In this document: in pieces, positions 11,306 to 22,285 of the stretch
How the letters are laid out: every line of letters starts with the position of its first letter
Position numbering within the stretch: the first letter of the stretch is position 1
Source of the DNA: Allium sativum
Lineage: Eukaryota > Streptophyta > Magnoliopsida > Asparagales > Amaryllidaceae
Assembly (NCBI GenBank): GCA_030737875.1
Contig: CM060911.1
Span: forward strand, 97,174,599-97,238,598
Direction of reading: 5' to 3'
Length of the DNA: 64,000 bases
The notes under the pieces: generated by a model
Told to the model about the DNA's origin: nothing
The model's input: the letters and a program-made list of their open reading frames with translations, nothing else
The model's database searches: none
Program-made: the position numbers and the translations under genes

Positions 11306-11610
11306 TTTTTTGATAGTATTGTGATGTATAAATTGATTGTGGTTGTGAATGATTGATTGGGGTTGCAACAAAATTGATTGTGTTTGTGGTGAATTCATTA
11401 TATTATGAAAATGAATTGTATTATGGAAAATGAAAGTATTGTAATGCTGCAAGGCCTAGGATAGTAGAGGAGCCGTGCTGGACACGGTGCCGGTGCTACC
11501 TACCCTGCCATTGTAATGCCGTAATTTTCAGAAATGACTATATAAAATAGTTATTGTGTTGAAATAAATTGTTTGGACAATGAAAATCATATTTTTATTG
11601 TATATACAAA

Positions 11611-13122
11611 TGTAACAACCCGTAAATTCTGGGCCAGTTTAAAATTTTTATTTTGGCAATTTTAGCGAATTTTGATTATTTAAAATGAATTATTTTAAAT
11701 AGTATCGACGAGAAATTTATTTTGAATATAATTCGAACGTATATATTCATTTGAATCGACGATAGAATATAAATATTTATTTATATTTATAAAAGGAATT
11801 GAAAATGGCGCGGTAGTTCGATAATTCGATTTCAAACTTCAAATTAATGTACAGGATTCAAAATAAACCGAATTTTAGTGAAACCAAAAATATTAGAAAC
11901 AATTTGTGAATATCTTTCCAACAAATCTGAGAAATCGAAATTTCATAGCGGGAATCAAAAGATATGCCCAGTTAAAAATCCTGAATAGTCGCTATAGAAT
12001 TCAGGCCCTTGAAAATAGCCATTTTGCAAACGACCTCGGATTTCGACGTAACTATTTTTGCTGGATCCGCGATGTCATATTATTGCTAGATTCCAATTTT
12101 CGTAATTTTTCGAATCAATATGTGAGCGTCGCAAAGGAAAACGCGTTTGACCAGTTTCAATTGATTTTAACCTACTGGAAAATGGCCATTTTTCAAATGG
12201 TCTCAGAATTCGACGAAATTAGTTTTGTTAGGACCGTATCGTCAATACGAAGCTAGAAAATATTTTTTGGGAATTTTTCTAGTTAGTATGTGACCCCAGT
12301 AAATTGAAATGTACGTTCAAATTCAATATATAGAGTTATATGTTGATTTTTACGAAAACTGTTCGAAACGATCGAATCAACTTACGAAACATATCCCATT
12401 GTGTTCGGAATGGGGGTAATTAGCTATGGACGACAGGCGGTGGGCTTGATTTCGAGTTCGAAATAAAAGTCAACTCTTAAAAGAATAAAATAAAATAAAA
12501 ATATAATATTTCACATAAGCCCTCACCCCCTATACCTTTTCTCTCATGCCCGTTCGATTCAGAAAGGAAGAAAAAAAACCCCGACGTTATGAAATCGCCC
12601 CCCCCCCTCCAGCAATCGCCGCCGCCGCCCGAAACCCGTTCCGTGTTAACGGCGGGGTCCCTTGTTTTACCGAACTTTAAAATAAAGATTAATAACTGTT
12701 TTAGTTCTCACACCAGTCACATGACTGACCTAGAGTTTATTGTTTTAACCTAAACTCTGGGTGCCCTTATTTTGACACGGGCTGCTAGTAGTTTCGGTTT
12801 TGCAGATTAATGTTCACAAGATCCTGGTTTACAGCTGGAACGATATCCGGAAAGCTTTGTATCCGTATATCTCCTTCAGTTGTGTATTGTATTATTTTCC
12901 GCTGCTATGTATTTAAATGTAATTTAAATTTCTGATATTTCTGTGTAATATTCATTTATACTCTGTATATTCTTGTAATCTGATGTATTGTTGTAATATA
13001 CAATGAAATGTTCTTCCGTCTGCTTTCTGTTTTGTCGTGTTCTCAAAAACAATCAAGCGTTTCGAACGGTCTAGATCGGTTTAGCAACTGATTCGGATCG
13101 AGCGAAATTCCTTTTCGTCACA
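11611..13122 (+). mobile_element. Short solo LTR B, 1512 bp, nested in LTR A
   Basis: It begins TGTAACAACCCG, ends CTTTTCGTCACA, and is flanked by ACAAA on both sides (11606-11610 and 13123-13127). The first kilobase matches the 5' part of the A-F family LTRs. Near 12640 the sequence jumps from a GC-rich module (CGCCGCCGCCCG) straight to the box CCCGTTCCGTGTTA, which normally lies several kilobases further on. So about 4 kb, including the stem-loop region, is missing. There is no primer site, purine tract or ORF of note. The end sequence matches E most closely. Confidence 0.88.
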
Positions 13123-13127
13123 ACAAA

Positions 13128-13620
13128 GTGTTAAAAATATTCATATGTTGAATAAATTGTTTGAACAACAAAAATACATTTTTATTGTATATATGAATCA
13201 CTAAAAATATTCATGTTTGAAATAAATTGTTTGAACAAAAAAAATCACATTTTTATTGTATGTATGACTATATAAAAATATTCATGTTTGAAATAAATCG
13301 TTTGAACAATAAAAATCACATTTTTATTGTATATATGATCGTTCAAAAATAGTCAACGGTTGAAATAAATATTTGTTGGTTGAAAATAATATTTTTAACA
13401 TGTATATGAACTATTAAAAATAAACCAGGTGTTGAAATAAAAATTTGTTGATTGAAAATAATATTTTTAACATGTATATGAACTGTTAAAAATAACCGTG
13501 TGTTGAAATAAATACTTGTTGATTGAAATAATATTTTTAACATGTATTTGAAGTGTTAAAAATTATCATGTATTGAAATGATTATTTGTTTGCTTAAAAT
13601 ATTATTTTTAGTGTAGATAT
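13128..13620 (+). repeat. Tandem array in LTR A, units of about 60-71 bp
   Basis: Each unit contains a TTGAAATAAAT half (near TTCATGTTTG) and a dyad such as AATAAAAATCACATTTTTATT. At least six units can be counted, with drift in the later ones (TTTTTAACATGTATATGAA type). It is related to the TTCATGTGTTGAATAG repeats of C and D. Confidence 0.8.
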
Positions 13621-13865
13621 ATACACACATATGCTAAACAGGAAAATGGATTAGCTATTGAGTAAAAAAATTATTTGTGCACCAGACAAATAGGTAAACC
13701 TTAATGAGTTGGCTGCGTAATTTTATTTATTATATCAACTCCTGTGAATGCCATTGGATGTGGTGTGTTGGTTGTTCTGTGTGAGATTATAAACAACACC
13801 ATAGAATAGCAACAATTAATTTTGAACTACACTACATGGCATATTTCGTGAAGAAAGCATACTCT

Positions 13866-14094
13866 ATCATATTACACATTAGCATTTGGAGCTTATGTGA
13901 CGAGGTTGAAATTACCATACAAGCAAGACGCTTGTATGGAGATGACTGCATTTCAGGTTGAACCGAAGACGAACTATTGATTACAAAGCATATCATATTC
14001 CATGTAAGCATTTGGAGCTTGTATGACGAGGTTGAGATTACCATACGGGCAAGATGCTTGTATGGCGATGATTGAATTGCAGGTTGAATTATGG
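13866..14094 (+). repeat. 126-bp tandem duplication with hairpins in LTR A
   Basis: GCATTTGGAGCTT recurs at 13882 and 14008, a period of 126. Each copy carries a stem-loop: arms CCATACAAGC/GCTTGTATGG at 13915-13939 (10 perfect pairs) and CCATACGGGC/GCTTGTATGG at 14041-14065. The two changed bases in the second copy are A to G opposite T, so both pairs remain as G-U wobbles in RNA. Confidence 0.75.
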
Positions 14095-14344
14095 ACTAAA
14101 TAAAATATAACAGTAAATTACCAGATTTAATAAATACCCCACACGGGTGTAGAGTTGACAATAATCACATCTCTCTAGTTATTAGATATGACACATGGAT
14201 TATTTATTTCCAACACTGGACGAGCTGACGAGATTTATCTCTGGAGTAATTTACACACTCCCTCGGGCATAGAATAGGTCACTAAAAATTATGTGTGCTT
14301 ATACTGGATTTATTGGGTACCTAATACGGCCTAATAAACTTCCA

Positions 14345-14440
14345 AACCCCTCTCCATACAAAGGAGGTTATAGCGAAATTTTTCGAAATTTAAAGGCGCT
14401 AGCCAAATTTTTGAAGTGAAAATGGTTTGGAAATCGTTGA
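14345..14440 (+). repeat. Interior-like patch inside LTR A
   Basis: GGAGGTTATAGCGAAATTTTTC followed by GCGCTAGCCAAATTTTTGAAG. This resembles the 3' interior of C (about 22093-22150) and, in reverse, of F (about 57640-57700). In C and F that text lies outside the LTR, so this is either a chimeric patch or an ancestral rearrangement of the LTR boundary. Confidence 0.5.
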
Positions 14441-15831
14441 ATTAGTTATATTTTTATATATATAAATATAATTAAAATAAAACGAATAATGATGTTGTAG
14501 TTCGCGTTTTGAAATCGTAATTTTAAACGATTAATACGGGAGATCCGACCATTGGATTTTCCCGAAACTAGAACCGTTGGGTTCGCTTTGGAAAGATATT
14601 TCCAACGATATAAAATTTGTTTAGATCCAATGGTTAGATTTTTTGAAATGTTAAACTCAAATTTGGACGAGAGCAGCACCAAGGCCATCAAATGACCCGA
14701 AACGTCGTTCGATGAAAATGGACTACTTTTATATATATAAAAATAGTGAAAAATCATTATAAAATATTATAAACGATATGGAATGGAAATAAACTGATTT
14801 TACTTGGTTTATTGAATATTCTGATGGTTAGATGTATTTGACATGAAATTATTATATTGATTTAAAACATGAATCACGAATAATTTAACCATGGAAAAAA
14901 ATTGATTTGAATTCTATGTATACATGAATTTTTTGAAAAGACCGAGTTAATTCTCATTCAAATAATTGATTGACGATTAAAAGTTAAAGATATGAAGATG
15001 GTGCAAGACCAGTGATATTACATCGAATGGATTACTACTGATGCCCTGGAACGGTTAATTCCCAGGAGGGGTTACAGTGGTAGTAGTCCGGACGTATTAT
15101 TGATTGTTTGGATGTGCGGGGGCCTCTCTCCTATATTGGACATATAGGACGAGGAATAAGGTGCCTCCGGTTTCGTTCAAACCCAGAACGAACTAGTAAA
15201 TAGATGTGTGTCTTACATTGGATTTTATTCTGTGCTGATTGATTTCTATTAAATATATATATGTTTGGTGGCAGAGAACTTATTCTCTTGCTTAACACCA
15301 TTCTTTAAGACGTACGAGCTTAGAGGTTATATATCGATAGACATCAGTCGCATGGCGTGGAATGTCAATGTGGCATGCTGAGATGCAATGATCAAGGCTT
15401 TTGTTGAAAAGCAGGGCCTTGTGGTTGATGATATGTAATAACCCGGAAATGCGAGCCAGTTTAAAATTTTTATTTTGGAAATTTTAATGAATTTTGAATA
15501 TTTAAAATGAATTATTTTAAATAATATCAACGAAAAATTTATTTTGAATAGAATCGAACGTATATAGTTATATAGATCGTCGTTAGAACATAAATATTTA
15601 TTTTAAATTATAAAAGGAATTGAAAATGGCGCGGTAGTTCGATAATTCGATTTCAAACTTCAAATGAATGTACAGGATTCAAAATAAACCGGATTTTGGC
15701 GAAACCAAAAATATTAGAATCTAATTGAGGATATCTTTCCAACGAATCCGAAAAATCAAAATTTCATAGCGGGAATCAAAAGATATGTCCAGATGAATTT
15801 TCAGAATAGTCGCTATGAAATTCTGGCGCTT

Positions 15832-16170
15832 AAAAATAGCAATTTTGTAAACGACCTCAGATTTCGATGAAACCACTTTTGTTGGATTGGTGATGTCAAG
15901 TTATTGCTAGATTCCAATTTTCATAATTTTTCAATTCAATATGTGAGCGTGGCAAAGGAAAACGCGTTTGACCAGTTTTAGTTGATTTTAATCGACTGGA
16001 AAATGGCCATTTTTCAAACGGTCTCAGAATTTGACGAAATTAGTTTTGTTAGGACCGTATCGTCAACACGAAGTTAGAAAATATTTTTCGAGAATTTTTA
16101 GAGTCTATATGTGGGCCCGATAAATAGAAATGCACGTTCAAATTCAATATATAGAGTTATATTTTGATTT
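15832..16170 (+). repeat. Two-copy U3 subrepeat, period about 167
   Basis: The first copy opens AAAAATAGCAATTTTGTAAACGACCTC; the second, from 16000, opens AAAATGGCCATTTTTCAAACGGTCTC. Both then run through a TTTTGTT(G/A)GGA segment and a TATGTG(A/G)GC-like segment. The same pair occurs in B (about 12013 and 12179) and E (about 44548 and 44713). Duplicated U3 segments often act as enhancers; that role is inferred only. Confidence 0.55.
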
Positions 16171-16339
16171 TGACGAAAACTGATAGAAACAGTCGAATCA
16201 GCCTACGTGGCATATCCCATTGTGTTCAGAATGGGGGTGATTAGCTAGGGGCGACAGTCGTTGGGTTCGAATTGGGTTTCGAATGAAAAGTCAATTGTGT
16301 GGAGAATTAAATCAATTAAATAATTAATTATATTATAGA

Positions 16340-16707
16340 ACTTCCTTTTTCCCCTTTCTCCCCATAACCCGTCAACAACAGAAAAATAAAAAAATGGGGT
16401 CAAACTCGCGTACGATGTCGGAGCCCTAGCCCGCCGGAGGCGCTTCCCACCTCGCGCCACCGTCAACCTACTCCGCCTGCCCCTCCTCTGCTCCTCCCGC
16501 TCCTCTCTCTTCTTCTAACGTGTGAGCCTCGAACCCACCCTTCCTGAAATCAACCAATGCCGCCAACGCCCAGGGGCCACCTCTGATGCGTCGCCCCTCC
16601 ATTCCGCCTCACCACCTGACCTCGCCGCAACTCCACCTCCCCTTCAGCCATTTCTGACGACGTTGATAATCCCCCCTCTACGAACCCGAAACCGAAAAGA
16701 AAAAGGT
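16340..16707 (+). other. GC-rich exon-like module of C 5' LTR
   Basis: It follows an AT-rich TATATTATAG stretch (a possible TATA region near 16328) and consists of CCTTTCTCCCC then GC-rich text with many C runs. It ends AAAAAG|GTGCGTTTTG, a donor-like site (GT at 16706-16707). The 3' LTR copy ends the same way at 23570. Open frames here (16522-16803 plus, 16245-16466 minus) have no known domain. Confidence 0.45.
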
Positions 16708-16838
16708 GCGTTTTGTTTTTATGAGTTAATTCAGTTATATAAATCAGTTTTATTTATACAATACGAAGATAAAGAAATGATTTTTATAGCAAGAAAGGAT
16801 TGACCTTTAGAACATGAAAAGTAGGGATTTTTAACGAT

Positions 16839-17045
16839 AAGAAGGTTGAATTTCTATAGGAAAAATATGATTTTTATATTATAGAAAGAATAAAAATGTG
16901 ATTTTTATATAGTAGAGATTATAAAAATATAATTTTTATAAGGTAGAGAATATAAAAATACGATTTTTATATATGTTATAGCGAAAAGATTTGATCTTTA
17001 TAAATATAGCGAAGTGATAAAAATGTGATTTATAAAATATATATG
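16839..17045 (+). repeat. AAAAAT/ATTTTT dyad array in C 5' LTR
   Basis: Imperfect units of about 34 bp built on TATAAAAAT and ATTTTTATA, for example TAGAGATTATAAAAATATAA. The 3' LTR array (23735-23990) has about two extra units, so the two LTRs differ by array size. Confidence 0.7.
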
Positions 17046-17218
17046 TAGTGAACACGGACGGCGAAAGTGATAAAAGGCGAGCACGACGAGATTCCTACAT
17101 AAGAAGAGTCGAGGCGTTTGGATTAGCTAGTCGGTGACAACTTCTCACTTTAAATTTTCTTTTCTAGTTAAAATATATACTAGGATGCAAACGGTGCTTA
17201 GTAGCACCCGACACCCGT

Positions 17219-17237
17219 CATCCACAGACCATAGATG
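17219..17237 (+). other. Stem-loop I of C 5' LTR
   Basis: CATCCA/TAGATG around loop CAGACCA, with one mismatch in this copy. The 3' LTR copy at 24145-24163 is perfect (CATCCA/TGGATG). Just upstream lies the inner hairpin GGTGCT-TAGT-AGCACC. Confidence 0.65.
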
Positions 17238-17659
17238 GCTTGTATGTTTGATTGTTTGTTGTGACGAAAATTGATTGTGTGACGTGAAATAAAATATTTA
17301 TATAGTTAAAAATATTTTATCGTTAAAAATATTATTTTTAACATGTGTGTGAATATAAATATGTGTTTGTTGATTTGAAACCCCACACGGGTGTTGGGTT
17401 GATATTTGAAGTCCACTCATCCCGATTGATTAATTGTATGTCGATCGATTGATTGATAGGCTGTTATAAGCGTTAGATATCTATATTTGATGCTTATACA
17501 GTGTGGTGCACTTTGGATGATGATTGATTATTTATTGTTGTGATTATATACATGTGTTGTATGGAATCCATATAATTAACATTATATGGTAATTGATTAG
17601 GCCTCATTCCAATTTGGAAAATAAAGAATAGAATAAAATAAAGATTCATGCGTTGAATA

Positions 17660-18010
17660 GAATATATAGTCATGTGTTGACGATAATCATGTGTTGAAAG
17701 AAATATTTTAACAATAAAATTTACATCTTTATCATATTTAAAGTTAGAAACTAACTGGAAAATAGATAAGATGAGTGGTTTCCTGGGTATTGATCTGATA
17801 TTGGTTTCGGCCTTCGGCGTTAATACTTAGGGAATCATTCTCTTACTACTTTACAGTTGGAGTCTGATTTGAAAATCAAACGATAGATACCTTAGTTTTA
17901 TTAAATATATTAAATAATATAAATAGTCATGTGTTGATAGCGCTCATGTGTTGAAAGAAATATATATTCATGTGTTGAATAGAATAAATATTCATTTGTT
18001 GAATAGAATA
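17660..18010 (+). repeat. TTCATGTGTTGAATAGAATA-type repeats in C 5' LTR
   Basis: Dispersed copies of (T/A)TCATGTGTTGA with AT-rich tails, interrupted by a non-repeat block at about 17735-17920. The 3' LTR has the same set at about 24560-24920. Confidence 0.7.
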
Positions 18011-19663
18011 ACGAATTTATTGAAATATATAAAGCCGTGTTGATTAGAGATGCGCCATTTTGACGTGAGCGATATTTATATCGATTATATTCGTTTTTAA
18101 AATGAATATAGAAAAGGAATTATTTCAAAATATAACGTTTTGAAAATATTATCATTTGTATATCGATGATGTGGAATATTCAATTTCGATTCAAAATTGA
18201 ATATGAAGTTGAAATCGTTTCGAAAACGAATTTAAAACGATGTATAAATTATGTTTTAAAAGGAAATCGACGAAATATATATAATATATATATATATATA
18301 TATTATATATATAATGGTCTGAATAGAACGCGCCGTGCCGCGGTAGTTCATGAATTTTGACCATTTACTTCGAATTGACGTTGCGGGAGATCCGACCGTC
18401 AGATCCTCCTAAAACCGGAACCGTTGGGTTCGTATCGAAAAAAGCTTTCTAAAGAATATTTGAAATTAGAAATCTAACGGTTGAATTTGGAATTATGTCC
18501 AAATCAAATTTGGAAAAGGTCGCTGTAAGTGCAGTTCGATGGCCGTTGATGGAAATCGACTGTACGGACCTTGATAAAATTATTAAAAATATCAATAATT
18601 TGTGTAAAATCATAATATGTGATTTGAAAAGAATTGGGATGAAAATTTCCATATTTGAAAAGATAAAAATAGATTTTTATCAAAATGAACTAGTTTTGAA
18701 CTAGTATTAAAATCAATTTATTTTTGAAATGAATAAATTGAATTTGAAAGTGGTTTTAAAAATAATCAGAATTCCAATACGTGAAGTGGAAATAGATTTG
18801 AATCAAAATTATCTTCGGAATATTTCGTTGTTGGATTTCGTGATTATACAGATATTGTAATGGGAATTTGAAAGATATAGTTATCGTTATTTCAAATACG
18901 ATATTTGTTTGTTGCAGAATATGATATTGAATATAAGCCGGTATAATTTCTATTCAGAGCCTTGTATTTAATATCAAATGTGATTTGGGTTTGTCGTGAA
19001 TGGTGTCTTCATTAACACTGTTCTTAAGCCCAGTTGAGAAAAAGATTAAATCTTTCTATTTAGGTTTAGTGAAGTGTATCAATTAAATAGTATTAATTGG
19101 AATTGAATTTGAATGTGATTTTGGGTTTATCGCGAACCGTGTTTTAGATGACACTGGTTCTTTAACCCAGTTAAAGACAGGGTATTGATTTTTGAAAAAA
19201 TTAAAACTAAGTGGATTTTTAATGAATCTTTAATTAGATTGAAAGTGAATTGATTATTTAAATTATCAAATCTGAAGGGTGGTCGAGATTGGATACCACC
19301 AGTTTTGCTCCAAAGCGATAGTTAAATCTTTAATTAGATTTGAACGTGAAATGGTAATTAACTTTACCGATAACACCGTGGTGTTAGATATGGAGTATGA
19401 CCAGTTTTACTTCATGGGATGAATAGGTTGGGATTGGGAGATAAAATTAATAATTACTTCGGTGTGGTTCGCTAATCCCGACTAGTTTGGAAAACCATAA
19501 TATGGTTTGAAATGATATCCAAAGAATAAATTTAGAAGAATTTATCTTGGATAAAATTAATGGGAACCCTTCCCTAAGAATGTGATTTTGTGAATAAAAG
19601 AATATTCTGAATTGGAATGAGGCGTTTGTTGTGTTTGTGTAACATTTGATTATTATACACGTG

Positions 19664-19705
19664 GGTTATTCAGAAAGTCCGGGCTTATACCCATTCTGAA
19701 TAACC
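19664..19705 (+). other. Stem-loop IV of C 5' LTR
   Basis: Arms GGTTATTCAGAA (19664-19675) and TTCTGAATAACC (19694-19705), 12 perfect pairs with an 18-base loop. It is followed by two smaller hairpins: TTCGAC/GTCGAA near 19713 and GAAGAC/GTCTTC near 19740. Confidence 0.75.
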
Positions 19706-20346
19706 GATTCGACGATATGTCGAAGATGAAGACAGTGGTTGAAGACCGGAAGTCTTCACATCGTTTGGGTGATTACTGATGATCTTGATTAGGCTGTACA
19801 CCCAAGATGAGTGAATCAATTGGTGATTGTCCAGGCGTACTTGGAGATCGATGGATATGCGAGGAAAGTGCCTCCGGTTTCGTTCAGACCCAGAACGAAC
19901 TTGTAAATGGATTGTGTGTCTGACATTGGATTTTATTCTGTGTTGATTGATCTCTATTAAATATACATCTGTTTGGTGGTGGAGAATTTATTCTCTTGCT
20001 TAACGCCCTTCTCTGAGACATACAAGCTCAGAGGTTGTATATCGATGGACATCAGTCGCATGGAGTGAATTGCCAGTGTGGCACGCGTAAGTGGCAATTG
20101 ATCAAGGCTTCTGTTGAAAAGCAAAGTCTTGTGGTTGATGATCAAAGCACGGCCTGTGTGGCTTAGCTTTGTATATAGCGTGAATTCGCGAGCCTCACAC
20201 CTCGGTATGAGTCAAAAACAGGATACTTACTGTAGGGATAGCACGACGTTTCTTTCTAGCTATGGGTGGTGTCAGTGCTTAAACTAGATGACATTTATAT
20301 ACTTTTTCACCAGTGTGGTTGTTGAATACGAGGCTCCTCGGATATA

Positions 20347-20360
20347 GGTCTTTTAGGACC
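20347..20360 (+). other. Stem-loop II of C 5' LTR
   Basis: GGTCT-TTTA-GGACC, five pairs including one U-G. The 3' LTR copy is at 27252-27265. Elements A, E and F have an unrelated but equally paired CGCCC/GGGCG stem at the same place, just before a conserved GGGAAAC...GTTCAGG stretch. Confidence 0.7.
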
Positions 20361-20676
20361 GGGAAACTTGTGTTCAGGAATAATTAATCCTCAAACGTAA
20401 GAGAGGACCGGCGCTGAAGATCCAAGGATCATAGTGGGGTCCTGTGACATTTGCTAGAGTGTCTCGAATCGGAGAGGAGCTTGCCCCTTGCCTCGACTCA
20501 TGACGAAAATCCAATTTCCAATACGTGATATTGCGGTTTTAATTGTAGAACTAGTATGGCGACATGATAGATGGTACCCATGCCGCCTATGATTGATATT
20601 TATGATTGAAATTGTTTTGACACTATACACTTATAATAGTATCAAATGATTTGTTTTGACGTACCAAGCATGTTTG

Positions 20677-20748
20677 GCTATTATAAGGGAAAACCCTATC
20701 CTCCGGCTTGCGTTGCATTGTGTGATGGGACCTGGGTCTTATAATAGC
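20677..20748 (+). other. Stem III (long-range) of C 5' LTR
   Basis: Arms GCTATTATAAG (20677-20687) and CTTATAATAGC (20738-20748), 11 perfect pairs enclosing 50 bases that contain a GGG-AAAA-CCC hairpin. Equivalent arms occur in A, D, E and F. Confidence 0.7.
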
Positions 20749-21059
20749 TTCATTTTTCGAAAAAGCATTGCGTTGTTTTGTTATATGCACTGATATTCTT
20801 GGGAGGAAACCCGTTCCGTGTTATATGGCGTGGTCCCTTGAATTACTCTCTTTTAAAGTAAAGTTTTAAATAACTGTTTTAGTTCTCACACCAGTCCCAT
20901 GACTGACCTGGAGTTTATTGTTTTAACCTAAACTCTGGGTGCCCCTATTTTCCACACGGGCAGCTAGTAGTTTTGGTTTTTGCAGATTTATATTCATAGG
21001 ATCCTGATTTACAGCTGGAACGATACTCGGAAAGCTCTGTATCCGTGTATTACTTCTAG

Positions 21060-21190
21060 TTGTGTTTTGTATTATTTTCCGCTACTATGTAAATTATTGT
21101 AATCTCTGATATTTATCGAATGTATAATATTCATTTATACTCTGTATATTCTTGTATCTGATGGAATTGTTGTAATAAGCAATGAAATGT
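21060..21190 (+). terminator. Probable poly(A) region of the A-F family LTR
   Basis: T-rich and TGTAA-rich sequence (TTGTAATCTCTGATATTTATC, then TCTTGTATCTG) followed by AATGAAATG at 21181. The segment is conserved in A-family copies, for example near 12900-13010 and 50090-50175. A plant-type downstream processing region is a reasonable reading; the cleavage site is unknown. Confidence 0.4.
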
Positions 21191-21271
21191 TCTTCTGTCT
21201 ACGTTCTGATTGGTCTTGTCCTCAATTCTATCCGTGCTTTCCTCACCGGGGAAGTTCGGGTCGTCTCAGTT

Positions 21272-21283
21272 TGGTATCAGATC
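21272..21283 (+). other. Primer-binding site of C (tRNA-iMet type)
   Basis: TGGTATCAGATC, three bases after the LTR end. The first nine bases match the common plant initiator-Met primer site TGGTATCAGAGC; the last part has one change. Confidence 0.75.
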
Positions 21284-22271
21284 TTTGGTTTACAGAGCTC
21301 GAGAACAAGACACATTAGAACCAAACGAAAGAATTCATCAGATATTGGATTAGTAATATCCAATGAGAATGAGTCGTTAGAGATAGGATTAGTAGTATCC
21401 TAGAACGAGTGTAAAGAGTATAATTTTCAAATGAAAACATTATTGTTTTGAAAATTTAAACCATTTTATTCGTATTTGAATATTTATTTATATTGATTTG
21501 GACAATCTAGTATATAAAGGTTTTGCATATATGCGTCATGAATGTATATTCGAAGTTTTAATATACTGGATAGATATAGAATCACACTCTAGTCGCCCGG
21601 AGATGATGTTGATAATGACCATGGCATCATCAATATTTATGTTCGTGTTTCGAAGGTGTGATATCTATATATTTCCATTAGACTAGTGTGAGAACCGAAA
21701 CTATATAGATTTATTGTTGTGTTTTGGCATCAAAAACATGATTTTTTGTATATGTATCAAGATTATGAATTTGAAACGTTAATCCACTAATTGATTGATG
21801 GTTGTGTTGTTTGTTTATTTGTTTGAAATTTTGAATAACTGAAACGAATATTGAACTGTATTGAAAATTGGTCGCATTTGCTTGCATATACATGTACTTA
21901 CATTGAACAGGACATAGCAAGGAGGCTAGAGCAGAAGAATAAAATTGTTTGCCCGGCAAATAGGTACATGTTTACCATAATTTACTGATTCGTTTGGGTG
22001 ATGATGATTTTATGAGCCGATTGGCTTTTTCTTTTTCTTTTGGATTGAAGAAGGCCATGGGAGGCTATATGAAATATCCCGAAGTCCCCGGTGCAGGGGA
22101 GGTTATGGCGAAATTTTCGAAAATTTAGGGTGTTAGCCAAATTTTTGAAAAATTTGAAAAGTTCTTAGTAACTGAAAAGTTGAAGAACTTAAGCCGTAAT
22201 GAAAATAGTGAAAGTTGAGTTGATTGGTTAAACAACTTTCGGCTTCGTTCCTTTTCGGTGACGAAAAGTTT

Positions 22272-22285
22272 TAAGTGGGGGAGAT
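22272..22285 (+). other. Polypurine tract of C
   Basis: AAGTGGGGGAGAT directly before the 3' LTR. The same tract, in reverse, precedes F's 3' LTR at 57512-57524. Confidence 0.8.

Larger units (their letters stand above)
15434..21268 (+). repeat. 5' LTR of element C, 5835 bp
   Basis: It starts TGTAATAACCCGG and ends GGGTCGTCTCA immediately before the primer site. In order it holds U3 with a double subrepeat, a GC-rich module, an AAAAAT/ATTTTT array, stem-loop I, TTCATGTGTTG repeats, a box with GCGCCGTGCCGCGG (18329-18343), three further stem-loops (19664-20748), the CCCGTTCCGTG box near 20810, and a probable poly(A) region before 21190. Confidence 0.88.
21269..22285 (+). other. Non-coding interior of element C
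   Basis: It runs from primer site to polypurine tract. The longest open frames are about 60-80 residues and carry no retroviral motif. It contains a GCATCATC-rich inverted stretch near 21604-21631 and a pyrimidine run TTTTTCTTTTTCTTTT near 22028. The F interior (57512-58541) is homologous in reverse. It may hold packaging signals, since these must be kept by an element mobilised in trans. Confidence 0.7.

Noticed and set aside
13128..13620. Possible CRISPR-like array
   Set aside because: Units are contiguous degenerate tandem repeats without unique spacers, in a plant retrotransposon LTR.
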